Shown in pieces: positions 45,755-56,646 of a stretch of DNA of 64,000 bases (the stretch's first letter is position 1; the number at the start of each line of letters is the position of its first letter). The notes under the pieces are model-generated. The model ran no database searches. It was given only the letters and a program-made list of their open reading frames with translations, and had not been told where the DNA came from. Position numbers and translations under genes: made by a program. The DNA comes from Bimuria novae-zelandiae CBS 107.79 (lineage: Eukaryota; Ascomycota; Dothideomycetes; Pleosporales; Didymosphaeriaceae), in NCBI GenBank assembly GCA_010015655.1, contig ML976657.1, positions 2,161,252-2,225,251 of the forward strand, in the 5' to 3' direction.

Positions 45755-46414
45755 TGTGATTGGGGTTGCGACAAGTGAGCTATGTTGAAAATGTGATCGA
45801 ACGATGGACACGAAAACCACTGATGGGAGGAGTGAAAGTTATTTATGTGCGTTTATACAGGGAAAACATCAATGTTTGTTAACGCCTTGTTTGACTCTGG
45901 GTCTTCTAGCGCGACTTCTGCAACGCGACCGTGTTAACGTTGACGTCATACATCCCAACCAGCATTCTGGACAAACCGTGCCCAACGGCCCGCTTCCCAT
46001 GATTTTCGAACTCCCTATCCCCTTTCCATTGTGCCTCAGACACGACGTTATGCAGGTGGCTTGTGCATCACGCGGCGCTCCCGCTGCAACGTCCATTGAC
46101 AACCGTCTCAGTGAGAAGGTAGGACTTGTAGAACAAGAGATGCGTATGCATGGAAGGTTGCGGCTCAGTGAACTGTTCGCATAGAAACATTTGTTATTTG
46201 CCTTTTGCGTGACATGATACTTGCAGGTGTGTAAGCTCGCACGTTGGCTTGCAAGATCATTTCGCGATATTGCCTGAAGGTCCCTATCCTACATATGCCC
46301 CGATGTGAAGAAGAGGCCCTCGCTATTGAATACCTTGACATCTAGTAAGGATGCAGCTGCCGTCTACACTAAGCGCAGACTCGCAATAGTTGTCCATCTT
46401 CGACGCTGAGGTCA
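45755..46414. other. Intergenic between tandem minus-strand genes
   Basis: 660 bp comprising the promoter of the charged nuclear protein and the 3' flank of the HEM4 gene. No further gene supported; a 126-codon plus-strand frame at 45804-46184 lacks motifs. Confidence 0.4.
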
Positions 46415-47341
46415 TCAAACGAGCGACGAAGACTCCTTCTCAACAGCTTGTATGGCCTCGGCGAGACCCTCTGCGCTTGGGCTTTGAGCCACGGCATTTG
46501 GAACAAAGCCACACTCCTGGACCAAGTACGAGTAGGTGGTCGGTCCGATGGTTGCAAATTTGAACATTTCGTCGTCGAGTTGGCCGAGAGGCTTAACGCT
46601 TTTATTGTCTTCGTAACGCGCAAACCCCAGACTCTCCAGCATAGCTTTGCATCCACTGGGAGAGAAAACCACCACCCACTGCCGAACCCCTTTTTTAGTG
46701 TTCTCCTGCCAGATAGACGTAAAGTTTGACTTGAAAGATCGCATCTCCCCTGTTTCGTAGATCTCCAGCTCATCCACGCCCAATCTTTCTTCCGTGCCCA
46801 GTTCTGGTGACTGGAGGGTTGTTGGAATAATGTCCCTTCTTTTGTCGCCCACGAGGAATAGGAGACCAGGCTTATTATCGCCCTTGTAAAGCGTGTTATA
46901 ATGCTTCAATATGAAGGCAGCAAGGACTTCTCCGTTACCGGTCTCTTCGCCTAGTACTGGGCAGTGCAAGTTCAACGACTTCAGTCCACGAGCGGTCGCG
47001 GGACCCACGACGTACAAAGGAGTGTGGCTTGGAAAACAAGCCTCCAAAAGCTCCGGGCCCTTTCGTCTGATCTCCTCCACGATGCGAGCAAACGCTTCCA
47101 CTGCGCGCTGAGAGGTGAAGATAATCGCACCGTACTTAGGCCGGTCACCAATGAAGGCGCGGTCTATGATGTGCTGATAGACTTGATCCAATGCGGCTTG
47201 CTTGAATCTGTGCTCTAAAACAGGCACAAAGATGGGCTCATATTTGCCATCGTCGAGTGCATTAAAGCATTCCTCGTAGGCATCCGTCGGAGCAGATTTG
47301 GTCTTGAGTAGCAGCACAGGTATTTTATTGCTGGGAGGCAT
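46415..47341 (-). CDS. HEM4: Uroporphyrinogen-III synthase
   Basis: Intronless, 308 residues. The enzyme closes hydroxymethylbilane to uroporphyrinogen III with inversion of ring D, the fourth step of heme synthesis, in the cytosol. Sequence marks: N-terminal VLLLKTKSAPTDAYEECFNA, KYGAIIFTSQRAVEAFARIV (the conserved T/S-S-x-R/N-A-V segment), YVVGPATARGL, LLFLVGDKRRDIIP, LEIYETGE, WVVVFSPSGCKAML and the C-terminal FATIGPTTYSYL with NAVAQSPSAEGLAEAI. These are the two alternating domains of the HemD fold. Divergently transcribed from the BFR1 gene across 239 bp. Confidence 0.95.
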   Translation of the reverse strand: MPPSNKIPVLLLKTKSAPTDAYEECFNALDDGKYEPIFVPVLEHRFKQAALDQVYQHIIDRAFIGDRPKYGAIIFTSQRAVEAFARIVEEIRRKGPELLEACFPSHTPLYVVGPATARGLKSLNLHCPVLGEETGNGEVLAAFILKHYNTLYKGDNKPGLLFLVGDKRRDIIPTTLQSPELGTEERLGVDELEIYETGEMRSFKSNFTSIWQENTKKGVRQWVVVFSPSGCKAMLESLGFARYEDNKSVKPLGQLDDEMFKFATIGPTTYSYLVQECGFVPNAVAQSPSAEGLAEAIQAVEKESSSLV

Positions 47342-47580
47342 GTCGAGGTTAAGATGATAGATTAGAAACGATAAGCGAGTGAGTGGGCGTGACTGTTGAG
47401 GTGGGTCGGGTAAAATTGCCTTTGGAAACGTGGCTCATGCTGCTGGTGAATATTAGAATATCCTAGGCTAGGGTCTACACTGTGCACAAAGCACCCGTCG
47501 CACCCTCCACAACACTGCGTTTCTGCCCGCAGACTGACAACCCTTCCCCTTCCACCGATTGTGCACCTCCAGCAGCAATC
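47342..47580. promoter_or_regulatory. Shared promoter between HEM4 and BFR1
   Basis: 239 bp separate the two ATGs, so both 5' UTRs and promoters lie here. CT-rich tracts precede the BFR1 ATG; no TATA box stands out. Confidence 0.5.
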
Positions 47581-49331
47581 ATGGCAGATGCAGCGACACC
47601 GCCCGCCGCTTCGAATGGCGACGCCAAGCAGTTCGTGCGACCAGAGAAGCCTGATGAGACCGTCTACAAGGACACACTCTACAAGCTAGAGAAGGCTCAT
47701 TCCGAGTCTCAAGCCAAGTTCGTAAGTATATTTCGGCCCGCTCTCTTTCTCCGCACTGTGCCAATGTCCATCGCACGCCTATTGCGCGTGCTGGCCTTTG
47801 CGCAATGTGTTCTCTAGCTCGAGTCGCATTTCCTGCGCTTGCCCCGCAGAACGGGCTCTACTCATAGCTGCAATATACAATCAACGAGCTTGCTAACTAT
47901 CGTAGAACGCCGCCAAGGCCAAGCTCGACAATGCCCGGCCCAACAACAAGGACTCGCCTAACGCTATCCGCCAGCAAGAGCTCAAATCGGAGCTCACGAA
48001 AATTCGCCAAACTCAGCAGGGCCAGAAATCCTCACGTACCGCCATCCTCGATAAGATCAAGCGCCTCGATGAGCAGCTGAAGGGGCGCCAAACCGAGCTC
48101 AAGAACGCGAAGGGAAAATTGAACTTCAAGAGCGTCGAGGAGGTGGACCGCGAGATTGCGCGTCTCCAGAAGGACGTTGACACCGGGCGCATGAAGATTG
48201 TCGATGAGAAGAAGGCGCTGAATGAGATTACGAATCTCAACAAGGCGCGGAAGAATTTCGCCGGTTTTGACGCCCAACAGAAGTCGATTGACGAAATCAA
48301 GGGACAGATCGCAGAGCAGAAGAAGCTCTTGGACGACCCGGAGCAGAAGGCCCTCAGCTCGCGCTACACCGAGCTCCAAACAGAGCTCGACAAGCTCAAG
48401 GCCGAGCAGGATGAGGCTTTCAAGAACATGAAGACGTTGATGGAGGCTAGGGACAAGGCGCGTGAGGATCAGCAGGCCAAGTTCCAGGCCATCAAGGAGC
48501 ACAAGGACGCATACTATCAACAGAAGCGTGCGTTCGCGGATTACGACTATCAAGCTCGCAAGGCCCGTCAAGAGCGTAGGCGAAAAGAGCAGGAGGAGTA
48601 CCACGCCAACAAGCGGAAGGAGACTGCTGCGAAGCGCCTGGAGGAGGCCAGCGCACCCGCCTTCCAGGATGAGATCCTTGCCTCAGAGGGCCTCATTCGA
48701 TACTTCGACCCCTCTGCCCTGCCTGCCAAGGAAACCACTGTCCAGAGCAAGTTTGCTGCCTCTGCCCAGCGCACCGTGGATGATTCTGGCTTGAAGGGAA
48801 TGCGTCTCGCCAAGAAGGGCGATGATGAAGAGGCCTACTTCATTGGCGGTGGCGGCAAGAAGAACAAGAAAGGCAAGAAAACCACCACTGCTCCCGAGAA
48901 GTTCAATCTGAACATCGGGGTCCTTGACGAGCTTGCGAAGGTCGGAGTGAACCCGCCGTCTAGCCAGGCAGACGTGCCTGCCACCGTCGAGAAGCTGAAG
49001 GAGAAGCTCGCGAAGTGGAAGTCCGAGCAGGATGCCAAGACCAAGGAGGTATGTGAACTTGTCACCCTGACTCTGCCCCACTATGTACATTATGTATGCT
49101 GACCTTAAGTAGAATATCGCGAAGGCGCAGAAGGAGATTGACCGCTTGGAGGCTGAGGAGGCCGAAGACGTCACGGACACTGCCCGCAAACCTTCCGAGA
49201 AGAACCAGGCCGTCAACGGAGACCCTGTGTCGGCTTCGGCTGAGCTCCAGCAGGAGAAGGCCGCGGAGGCTGACGTGGCGGACGAACTCCAGAAGGCGAA
49301 GATCGAGGACGCTGAGGTCCCCGAGTCATAG
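47581..49331 (+). CDS. BFR1: Nuclear segregation protein Bfr1 homologue
   Basis: Exons 47581-47721, 47906-49048 and 49113-49331 are joined over introns of 184 and 64 bp (GTAAGT...GTAG; GTATGT...GTAG), giving 500 residues. Almost entirely coiled coil from about 20 to 275, with the Bfr1 core KPDETVYKDTLYKLEKAHSE, IRQQELKSELTKIRQTQQG, KLNFKSVEEVDREIARLQKD and KARKNFAGFDAQQKSIDEI. A basic helix YQARKARQERRRKEQEEYHA is followed by FQDEILASEGLIRYFDP. A lysine-rich GGGGKKNKKGKK loop and an acidic tail end the protein. Yeast Bfr1 binds mRNA and polysomes at the ER and affects nuclear segregation and secretion. Confidence 0.93.
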
Positions 49332-50128
49332 GATGGCCCGGTCCCACTCGGCCGCGGTCTCCATGAGTTTTCATGCGGCGTTACTGTTGCCGGTTGCCCA
49401 TCTTAGGAATATTAATTGGTTTCTGCATGTTTGTTTCACGAGCGTTCATCATATTTTCCTGTATCATACATGGAAAAAGGGTTCACGGTTTGTGGTACAT
49501 GTATGTGCTGTTCGACGCCTTCATCCAAGACGTAGACGGCCAGTTTTTTAGATTAATCTTACAATATCTTCAAAGACTCGTGCATCCTGCAAATGTTGCT
49601 GGGGAGAACCACGGGTTGCATACATTGAGAAACCATACATGAACATTGAACATGCCCTCATAAAACCCGCCAGGAGAAGCACTTGCAGCTTGCTGGCACA
49701 TGACTTGTTTGTTGCTATACGCAAAAATATGCGGGACTAAACTCGCGGCACGGCGTGCCGATAGCGTTTAGCGGATTCTGTTTGTGAGTACCCCAGTAAT
49801 AGGTGAAATGTGGGGTTTCTGAAGTGGTGGAACGGAAGCCTGACGTCATGAACTACTAACAATCATAAGTAAACGCGTCACAGTACCCCTCTGTTCCTCA
49901 CAACCAAACACCTCGATCAATTATTAGTCTCTCAGGTATGTACAATTTCGTTCGACGTGTCCGCCTGCCTTCTACATCCATAAATCGCTGCATTAGACGG
50001 AGTAGTCCTCTTGGTCAGGCGCAGCGCTTTCACTATAAACCACGAACCTAGCTAACATTCTTCGCATAGGTGTAGCATACACATCGAATAAAACATCTAC
50101 ATCGTTCTACAAACACCAATCATCCAAA
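49332..50128. other. Intergenic region upstream of the BLI-3-like gene
   Basis: 797 bp. Holds the 3' UTR of BFR1 and the promoter of the next gene, with a TATAAA at 50034-50039. No other gene seen. Confidence 0.4.
50034..50039 (+). promoter_or_regulatory. Candidate TATA box
   Basis: TATAAA 90 bp upstream of the BLI-3-like ATG, in the context CACTATAAACC. Inferred only from position. Confidence 0.4.
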
Positions 50129-50816
50129 ATGTCGTCATTCAGTAATACCGATATGGGCAGCAAGACCGCCGACCCCTACACCGCGCAGAACAAGCAAGAG
50201 CCATCTTTGAAGGAGAAAGTCGAGGATCTCTTCAAATTCATCGACAAGACCAAGATTTGCTTAATGACGGCGCAGACGGCGGGAAGCGACTTGTTGACGT
50301 CTAGGGCAATGGCGATTGCCACAAAGGTACGTTTGACAACCTGTGTTACCCCAGGATGGGTAGTACATGCGCCCATTCTACAGTGCTGACGCTCCGCAGG
50401 AGGGCAATGGCTTCGACCTCCTCTTCCACACCAACACGGAGTCCGGCAAGACCGACGATCTCCAGAGCCACCCCTCGGTCAACATTGGCTTCATCAACAA
50501 CTCTGGCGAGTGGGCGTCAATCTCCGGCCACGCCACTATCGAGACGGATCGCAGCGTCGTCAAGAAGCACTACTCGCCCGCACTGAAGGCCTGGGTCGGC
50601 GATCTTGGTGACGGCAAGCACGACGGTGGCCCAGACGACCCACGTATCGGCATCATCCGCGTGAAGGCTAGCACTGCAACGTACGCTGTATCGAACAGCA
50701 CGACGCTCGGCAGCTTCGTTGAGCTGGCAAAAGGGGTTGCCACAGGCTCCCCGCCGAAGGTTAACAAGCTCCGTGAGCTCACTGAGGCGGAGATTCAGCA
50801 GTGGAAGGGTCAGTAG
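50129..50816 (+). CDS. BLI-3 / general stress protein 26-like, pyridoxamine-phosphate-oxidase fold
   Basis: Exons 50129-50326 and 50400-50816 (73-bp intron, GTACGT...CGCAG), 204 residues. N-terminal helix LKEKVEDLFKFIDKTKICLM, then the split-barrel fold: TSRAMAIATKEGNGFDLLFH, KTDDLQSHPSVNIGFINNSG and WASISGHATIETDRSVVKKH. The C-terminal part PDDPRIGIIRVKASTATYAV and KVNKLRELTEAEIQQW is typical of the blue-light-inducible BLI-3 family of ascomycetes. These proteins resemble FMN-binding PNPOx-like domains; the reaction is unknown. The intron contains one of three copies of a short repeated word (see repeats). Confidence 0.88.
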
Positions 50817-51073
50817 TGGAATCATAGCGAACTGGGCAAAAGGTCTCAAGGTCGCGTGTTACCCCAGGATGGGTAATACAAAGGCCGAATGAGCTGCAAC
50901 TTGGCCGCATTCCGGTCGTATCGAGAACGTGGGTCATGCATAATGTATTATGAGCTTCAAATTCACTTTCAGGAATCCAACCTTGACGTGACATTCTGAC
51001 TCGGGGTCGGTTTCTAGTGAGGAAATTAGCAGACTGTTCTCGCGTTCACGTTCTCACTGTGCTACCCCAGGAT
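50343..51073. repeat. Dispersed short word in and after the BLI-3-like gene (three copies)
   Basis: GTGTTACCCCAGGATGGGTA is found at 50343-50362 (inside the intron) and exactly again at 50856-50875 (just past the stop). A shorter relative, GTGCTACCCCAGGAT, is at 51059-51073. All are in the same orientation. A 20-mer repeated perfectly about 500 bp apart in otherwise unique DNA is unlikely by chance; its role is unknown. Confidence 0.75.
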
Positions 51074-51261
51074 ACACTATACAGAGGTGGACTGATAGCT
51101 CTGCGCATCGTGCCCGTGGACGGCATCTGAAAGCTTTCATCATCAGGCATATCTTGCTTTATGAAGCGTTTCCATTTTAGTGGCCATCGCGCTGGGTATC
51201 TCCGAACATAAAAAGTCATAGCCGTCCTAGAATCCCACTCTTGACTGGCTTATTGCCACGC
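50817..51261. other. Convergent 3' region
   Basis: 445 bp between the BLI-3-like gene (+) and SPC34 (-). Apart from the repeated word nothing is recognised. Confidence 0.4.
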
Positions 51262-52121
51262 TTATCGTAGTACGCCCGATATATCTCTCCCCATAGAGTT
51301 CACTCGGTCTTCTAGCCCTCGCTTCTTCCGTTCTAGCTGCTTCACTTCTTCCTCTTCTCGTCGGAGATCCTCTTCCGTCATGACAGGTGCCACATTCTCC
51401 ACCTCCCCGGGTGCATTGTCAACATACTCGCGTGATCGATTCAGCTTGCTCAACTGTGCCGTCTGTTCTGCGATGCGCGATTCGTAATACTCTATGGACG
51501 ATTCAAGTCGACTGTACCGTTGTCGCATGGAGGCTATCCGATCGTGTGCGCCGGGTATTGGACTGCAATGATCAGGAACTGTTAATACCGAGAGCCGTGA
51601 GAGTACATACTACACCCCGAGAAGCTTTTCAGCACCCTCCAAAAGGGTTTCCACGTCCACTTCGTTCTTGTTACTGCTATCGTATGCTCGATATCCTAAG
51701 CCACTGCCAGCCCCACCTCCACCACCTCGTCGTATCCGCTCGACAAGTTCATTGCCAAGCACAGCTGCTACAGCGGTGTTTCTCTTGGGCGCTCTCACAG
51801 CATTGGCGCCTCCTCCTGAAATACTTGTCGCAACGCCATTCGCATTGAATATCGTGTTCCGTCTGTTCGAATCCTGAGCTTTCGGAGCTGGCGCTGGTGG
51901 CGGGACGGAGAAGAGGGCTCTTTCATGGGATTCGGTATCGCGGATCAAGGTAGTGATGTCATGAGACTGGAGAAGCGCATTCGTAAATATCTTTGGCGGG
52001 GGAAACCTGGTGCATGTTAGATGGGTAGCTGCTTTATTCCTGGTCACCAAGCTTACGGTAGTTCAGCAATGGATTGCGCGCAGAGCGATATTTGCTCCAG
52101 GTGGGCGTCAAGGAGCGACAT
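51262..52121 (-). CDS. SPC34: DASH (Dam1) kinetochore complex subunit Spc34
   Basis: Exons 52121-52057, 52006-51611 and 51562-51262, introns of 50 bp (52056-52007, GTAAGC...ACCAG) and 48 bp (51610-51563, GTATGT...TGCAG), give 253 residues. The N-terminus MSLLDAHLEQISLCAQSIAE joined to FPPPKIFTNALLQSHDITTL, IRDTESHERALFS is the Spc34 signature. Then come a low-complexity middle, EKLLGVYPIPGA across the second junction, and a C-terminal coiled coil (about 175-250, YSRLESSIEYYESRIAEQTA). Spc34 belongs to the ring complex that couples kinetochores to microtubules. An alternative in-frame ATG lies 9 bp upstream (52130); 52121 is preferred because it gives the usual family start. Divergent from RPN3. 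Confidence 0.93.
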
Positions 52122-52368
52122 GACCAACATGTAGAGCTATACATGCGAATCGTCTCCAGACGTGGGGTGTTGCGCACTGGTGTAAACACAGCCGGGGAAA
52201 GGTCCGGCCGCTCCGAGGATTCACCGGCGGCAGCTACGACCGTCACCCAAGAGCTCCCGCCTCTCGAACCTCACCCACACCATCGCTATATCCCCACCCC
52301 GTTCTTTTTACCCGTAGTCGCCACCTGTACTTTCTTTCAAACCCGCGAGTCGGCGAAGAGCAGCAACC
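52122..52368. promoter_or_regulatory. Shared promoter between SPC34 and RPN3
   Basis: 247 bp separate the two ATGs. The RPN3 side is CT-rich (near 52258-52340). No exact proteasome-control 9-mer is in this interval. Confidence 0.5.
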
Positions 52369-54208
52369 ATGACGGAGAGCATGGAAGGCGTCGTGACGGA
52401 GCTCGAGCAGCCAAACACCGAGAACGTGGAGGAGAAGACAGTCGCTGGTAAGTCCCCACATACAACGCAGCATATTACAACATGCATACTTTTACCTGTT
52501 CCTGCGGCTTTGGCGCGCTGCCGCCGCAGGTCGGTCGAATGTGCCCACACGCAATGCGCAGATATGCTTTCCGGCCATTTTGGGAGACTGACCCGACTTG
52601 TAAAGAGATCCGCTCCAACTTCGCCCTGCTCGAGCGCGCTGTCGCCCAGTTCGATACTCGATTCACCCTACGTGCGCTGCGCTCAATATCGTCGCTCCGG
52701 AAGAGGCTGACCGACCGCGTACTATGTACGGTCATTGTTGTGACGTACTCGGCAAAGAACCCCACCGCGCGGCTGCTTATTCAGGCGGTGGGCATGGAAG
52801 GTGAGGAACTCAAGGCCGTGGCAGATCAGCATAAGGACGCGGTGCAAGCATTGAAGAACAGTACGAAGGAGCCATTACCGGAAGTTGATGTCTACATAGG
52901 CATTCTGCTCCAGGTATGTACATGCACAGATCGGAAGGAGGTAGCGCTACGCTTGTTTATTGGAAAAGCCGCCGTTATTGAATAGACGGTTCGCTTACCT
53001 GATTTACTTTCGACCGCACCATCTTCGTCGTCCACTTTGGTGGCAAAGCGTTGGACACTTGAGGCTGACCGGTTTAGGTATATTTGTACGATCAGCAGGA
53101 TTATGAGGAGGGCGCCGAATTCTCGACCCAGCTAGTGGACAGAATCCGAGAGCTGAATCGGCGGACACTCGACTCTCTCGCAGCGAAGGCCTACTTCTAC
53201 TTCTCGCTCTTCCACGAGGAACTCGATCCTAAGCCGCCTTCCAAGCAGTCGCAAGTTATCACTATCCGCGGAAAGCTGCTCGCAGCTCTTCGCAGCGCAG
53301 TTCTCCGAAAGGACTTGGACACGCAGGCATCGGTCACCACGTTGCTCCTGCGCAACTACCTCGCCACCGCCGACATTACTCAAGCCGATCTGCTCGTTGC
53401 GCAAACGCAATTCCCCGAGAACGCGCCGAACAACCAGGTTGCGAGGTATCTCTACTACCTCGGCCGCATACGGGCTATCCAGCTGTCATACACTGAGGCA
53501 CACGAACATCTCATTAGTGCGACTCGCAAAGCGCCGACCAACTCCGTTGCGGCAGGATTCTATCAGGCTTCGATGAAGCTCTTGATAGTCGTGGAGTTGC
53601 TTATGGGTGATATTCCAGAGCGTGAGCTGTTCAGCCAGCCGCGTCTTGAGCGTACTTTGGAGCCATATTTCCGCCTAGTACAGGCCGTCCGCGCCGGAGA
53701 TCTCCCAAGCTTCTTGAAGATCGTCCAGAATTCCGCGAAGGCTTTCCACCGCGACGGCACCTACACGTTGATCCTGCGGCTCCGACAGAACGTCATCAAG
53801 ACCGGCATCCGCGTGCTCTCACTCTCCTACTCACGCATTTCCCTCCGAGACATCTGCCTCCGCCTCGGTCTTGAGAGCGAGGAGTCGGCCGAGTACATCG
53901 TTGCGAAAGCGATCCGTGATGGTGTTATTGAGGCCTCGATTGACCACGAGAAGGGCTTCATGCAGACCAAGCAAGCCGGAGACATCTACGCCACCCGCGA
54001 GCCCGGTGAGGCATTTCATGACCGCATCCGAGCCTGCTTGACTCTCCATGATGAATGTGTCAAGGCCATGCGCTACCCAATGAACCAGCACCGGTTAGAG
54101 TTGAAGAATGCTCAGGAGGCTAGAGAGCGAGAGCGCGAGCTCGCCAAGGAGATCCAGGAGGGTGATCTCGATGATGACGATGCAGCGGGCGACTTTGACG
54201 GACTATAG
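52369..54208 (+). CDS. RPN3: 26S proteasome regulatory subunit Rpn3
   Basis: Exons 52369-52447, 52606-52913 and 53078-54208; introns of 158 bp (branch CTGAC 18 nt before the acceptor) and 164 bp; 505 residues, the usual size. Lid subunit of the 19S particle (PSMD3 in animals). Visible: FALLERAVAQFDTRFTLRAL, QLVDRIRELNRRTLDSLAAK with YFYFSLFHEEL, the helical repeats ATADITQADLLVAQTQFPEN and YLYYLGRIRAIQLSYTEAHE, then the PCI domain (about 325-445: YTLILRLRQNVIKTGIRVLS, YSRISLRDICLRLG, AEYIVAKAIRDGVIEASID). An acidic tail EGDLDDDDAAGDFDGL closes it. GGTGGCAAA occurs in intron 2 at 53039-53047. Confidence 0.95.
53039..53047 (+). promoter_or_regulatory. PACE-like 9-mer in RPN3 intron 2
   Basis: GGTGGCAAA equals the proteasome-associated control element bound by Rpn4 in budding yeast, but here it is intronic, not in the promoter. 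One exact 9-mer in 64 kb is roughly expected by chance on two strands, so only its location in a proteasome gene is suggestive. Confidence 0.25.
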
Positions 54209-54763
54209 ATGGTAGATGGATGCAGTTTGAGCAGCTTGGACTCAACGTCCCTTGGGTGTAAGATAGTCGCCTAGCGAGCATCGATGGGTCTGTTGCTGAA
54301 CAGAAGCGTAGTGAAGCATGTGATCATGAGCCTTCCATGTACTACTACGTGAAGCCCCTTGAACCACATTGATGATGAGCAGCTTCGAGCGTGAAGGATG
54401 TTTTCGGATGCGTACCAAAACGTTACATGACATTGAAACCTCCCTTGCAGACCAGGAGCGTGCTCTACACGATCAAGCGTACGGTCTAGGTAATGCATGG
54501 TGACGATGTTGGAATGTGAACACACGACATCGCAAGCGAGGTACCGAACGCGGAACGCGCACAAGGTGCACTAGCCCCATCCGTCCATCTCCGTGAACGA
54601 AAGCTCCGCCCCGCGTCACCACTAACGACCCCCACAACAACAAACAAGAAGCCATATAGCGGACCGACACCACCTATCCACGCCGTCCATCATGCTTCGC
54701 ACCTGCCGACATGTGCGTCCTCCCCCGGACGCTTTGGCGCAGTGAGAACAACAAGCTAATGGC
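54209..54763. other. Intergenic between RPN3 and the ankyrin gene
   Basis: 555 bp, no gene seen. Frames on the minus strand here have no motif. Confidence 0.4.
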
Positions 54764-55825
54764 ATGGCTCGCAGGATTGACGTACCGCGGCGTCTGCGTC
54801 GCGCGATCCTGCTCAACGACCTCGACCTCGTGAAGCGCATCGTGCGCAACAACCCAGGGTATCTTCGGAACCCTGATTTCGCGGATAAGAGCAATACGAG
54901 TCTGCATCTTGCGGCGAAGCATGGGTTTACGGGTATTGCGGTATGTCACGGCGTCACTCCTCTCCAGCTGTTCTGTTCGTTGGCATGGGTTATTTGTATG
55001 GGGAGGTGATGGCTGACGCAATTGGGTTGGTATAGGAGTTTCTAATCGACGCCGGCCACGAAGACGAGATTGTGAGTCGGAACAAAGAGCTCGAGACGCC
55101 GTTGATGCTAGCGGCGGGCGCGGGGAAAGAGGAGGTGGCGGTGGTGCTGGCGAAGCGGTTTCCGGGGTGTATAGGGTGGCAGAATCGAGGGGGTTTGGAT
55201 GCTGTAAGTCCCCCTTTTCCCTCTCCCTTATCTCAATCCCCCCTCAGTGGAGTTGCTAATGAAGGTGGTACTGTAGTTAATGCTCGCCTGCAAATCCGGC
55301 ACCGGCACCCTCCACCTCATCCCCACGCTCCTCCTGCACGCACCGCAAATCCTCCACGCCTACGACCACGCCGGCAACACAGCGCTGCACCACGCCTCCG
55401 CCGCCGGCGAACTCAAAGCCCTCCGCATGCTCCTCCAGTACGGCGCCAATCCGCTCGCTGCAAACGCGTACTCGTGGACGCCTGTGCACTACAGTGCGAC
55501 CCCCGCCGCGGAGGCGTATTTCAAAACGCTGATCATCGAGTTTGAGAAGAAGAAGGCTGAGGGGAAGAGGATGGAGAGGGAGCGCGAGAAGCAGCGGTCC
55601 GCGGGCGTGAGGTTGGTTACGGATTCCGAAGGTGTGGGTGGAGGGGGAGAGAGACAGAGGGCGAGAGACGATGCGGCGATTGCAGGGTTACCGATGCCGG
55701 GGATGGAGTGGAGTCCGGTCGAGAAGAGGAGGGCGATGACGCCGACCGAGGGGATGAGGGCTGGGCCGTGGCCGTTTACGCCAGCGGATGGGAGGCCGAG
55801 GGCCGATACGGGGGAGTCGATATAG
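54764..55825 (+). CDS. Ankyrin-repeat protein, Avo2-like (TORC2)
   Basis: Exons 54764-54940, 55036-55203 and 55277-55825 (introns 95 and 73 bp), 297 residues. It begins MARRIDVPRRLRRAILLNDL, then about five ankyrin repeats to residue 200: SNTSLHLAAKHGFTGIAEFL, ETPLMLAAGAGKEEVAVVLA, LMLACKSGTGTLHLIPTLLL and GNTALHHASAAGELKALRML. After WTPVHYSATPAAEAYFKTL there is a charged helix EFEKKKAEGKRMEREREKQR and a Pro/Gly-rich tail. The RLRRAI...LVKRI start and repeat layout match yeast Avo2, a TOR complex 2 subunit; the orthology is an inference. All three exons are joined in phase 0. Confidence 0.82.
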
Positions 55826-56646
55826 AAACCCGACCTAGGTGAAGGAAGATATGGCGTTATGGCTTGGTGAGGAGGCGTATAAGGGTTTCTCGGTTGGGCT
55901 GTGTACAGATAGGATGGTTTCACTGTGGACGTTGGGGGCTTTGTTTGTATATGTATTGAATTCCTTATCATCTTCTTCTGGTCAGATTCATGGTGAAGCT
56001 CAGTCCATTGCATCAATCATGCAGTTTCAATTCTTAGACTCTAAGCTGAATGCACTCCTGTAGTGGACTCTAGGGTTCGTTTTCTAAGAAACGGCGTATA
56101 ATAGCCCTGCAAGCTTTACTCATATCCACTAACAGTACCAGGAGGGCAGTCCGTCGAGTCGGCGTGGCACGTGAGTGCCTAGATTTTATGGAAGTTGGTA
56201 GTTTTCGGCCTCGGAGTCTTCTTTCGTGGCGTGAAATGTACTCCAGGTAGGGCGCTCCATCGTCAAAAGTATCTCCCTCGATTATCCTGGTCGCCTGCCT
56301 CAGTTCCGGTGCGTATCACTCAAATACATTAGAATATGATATCAATTTTATATTCTAAAGTACTGCATAGTTGGGTGATCCTCAGTCTCCTCTCTAAGAC
56401 CTCTTGTACATTATGTAGGTGCTCAAAAAGAGAAGAAATGCTCATCGCACCTTTTTCGTACTCTCTGCAGCATTGTCCTGGTTCACTCCACCGGCTGTAC
56501 CCGGAGCCTTGATTTTCTACTGAAAACAATACGTCTCGGTCGCTAGATGAGCGCCAATCTAGCTCTGCGCATGGCTTTGTTGCAGAATAAGCTGTGTCGT
56601 AAACGCTGCAAGTTAGAGAAAATACATTTGCGCCAGCGGTTGCTTT
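55826..56646. other. Intergenic, nothing recognised
   Basis: 821 bp after the ankyrin gene. No coding motif on either strand. Confidence 0.4.

Noticed and set aside
45804..46184. 126-codon plus-strand frame
   Set aside because: No motif; overlaps the promoter of the minus-strand nuclear protein gene.
54692..54773. Possible extra first exon and intron for the ankyrin gene (ATG at 54692, GTGCGT donor, CGCAG acceptor)
   Set aside because: The splice-like motifs look good, but the join is out of phase with the ankyrin frame, so the simple ATG at 54764 was kept.
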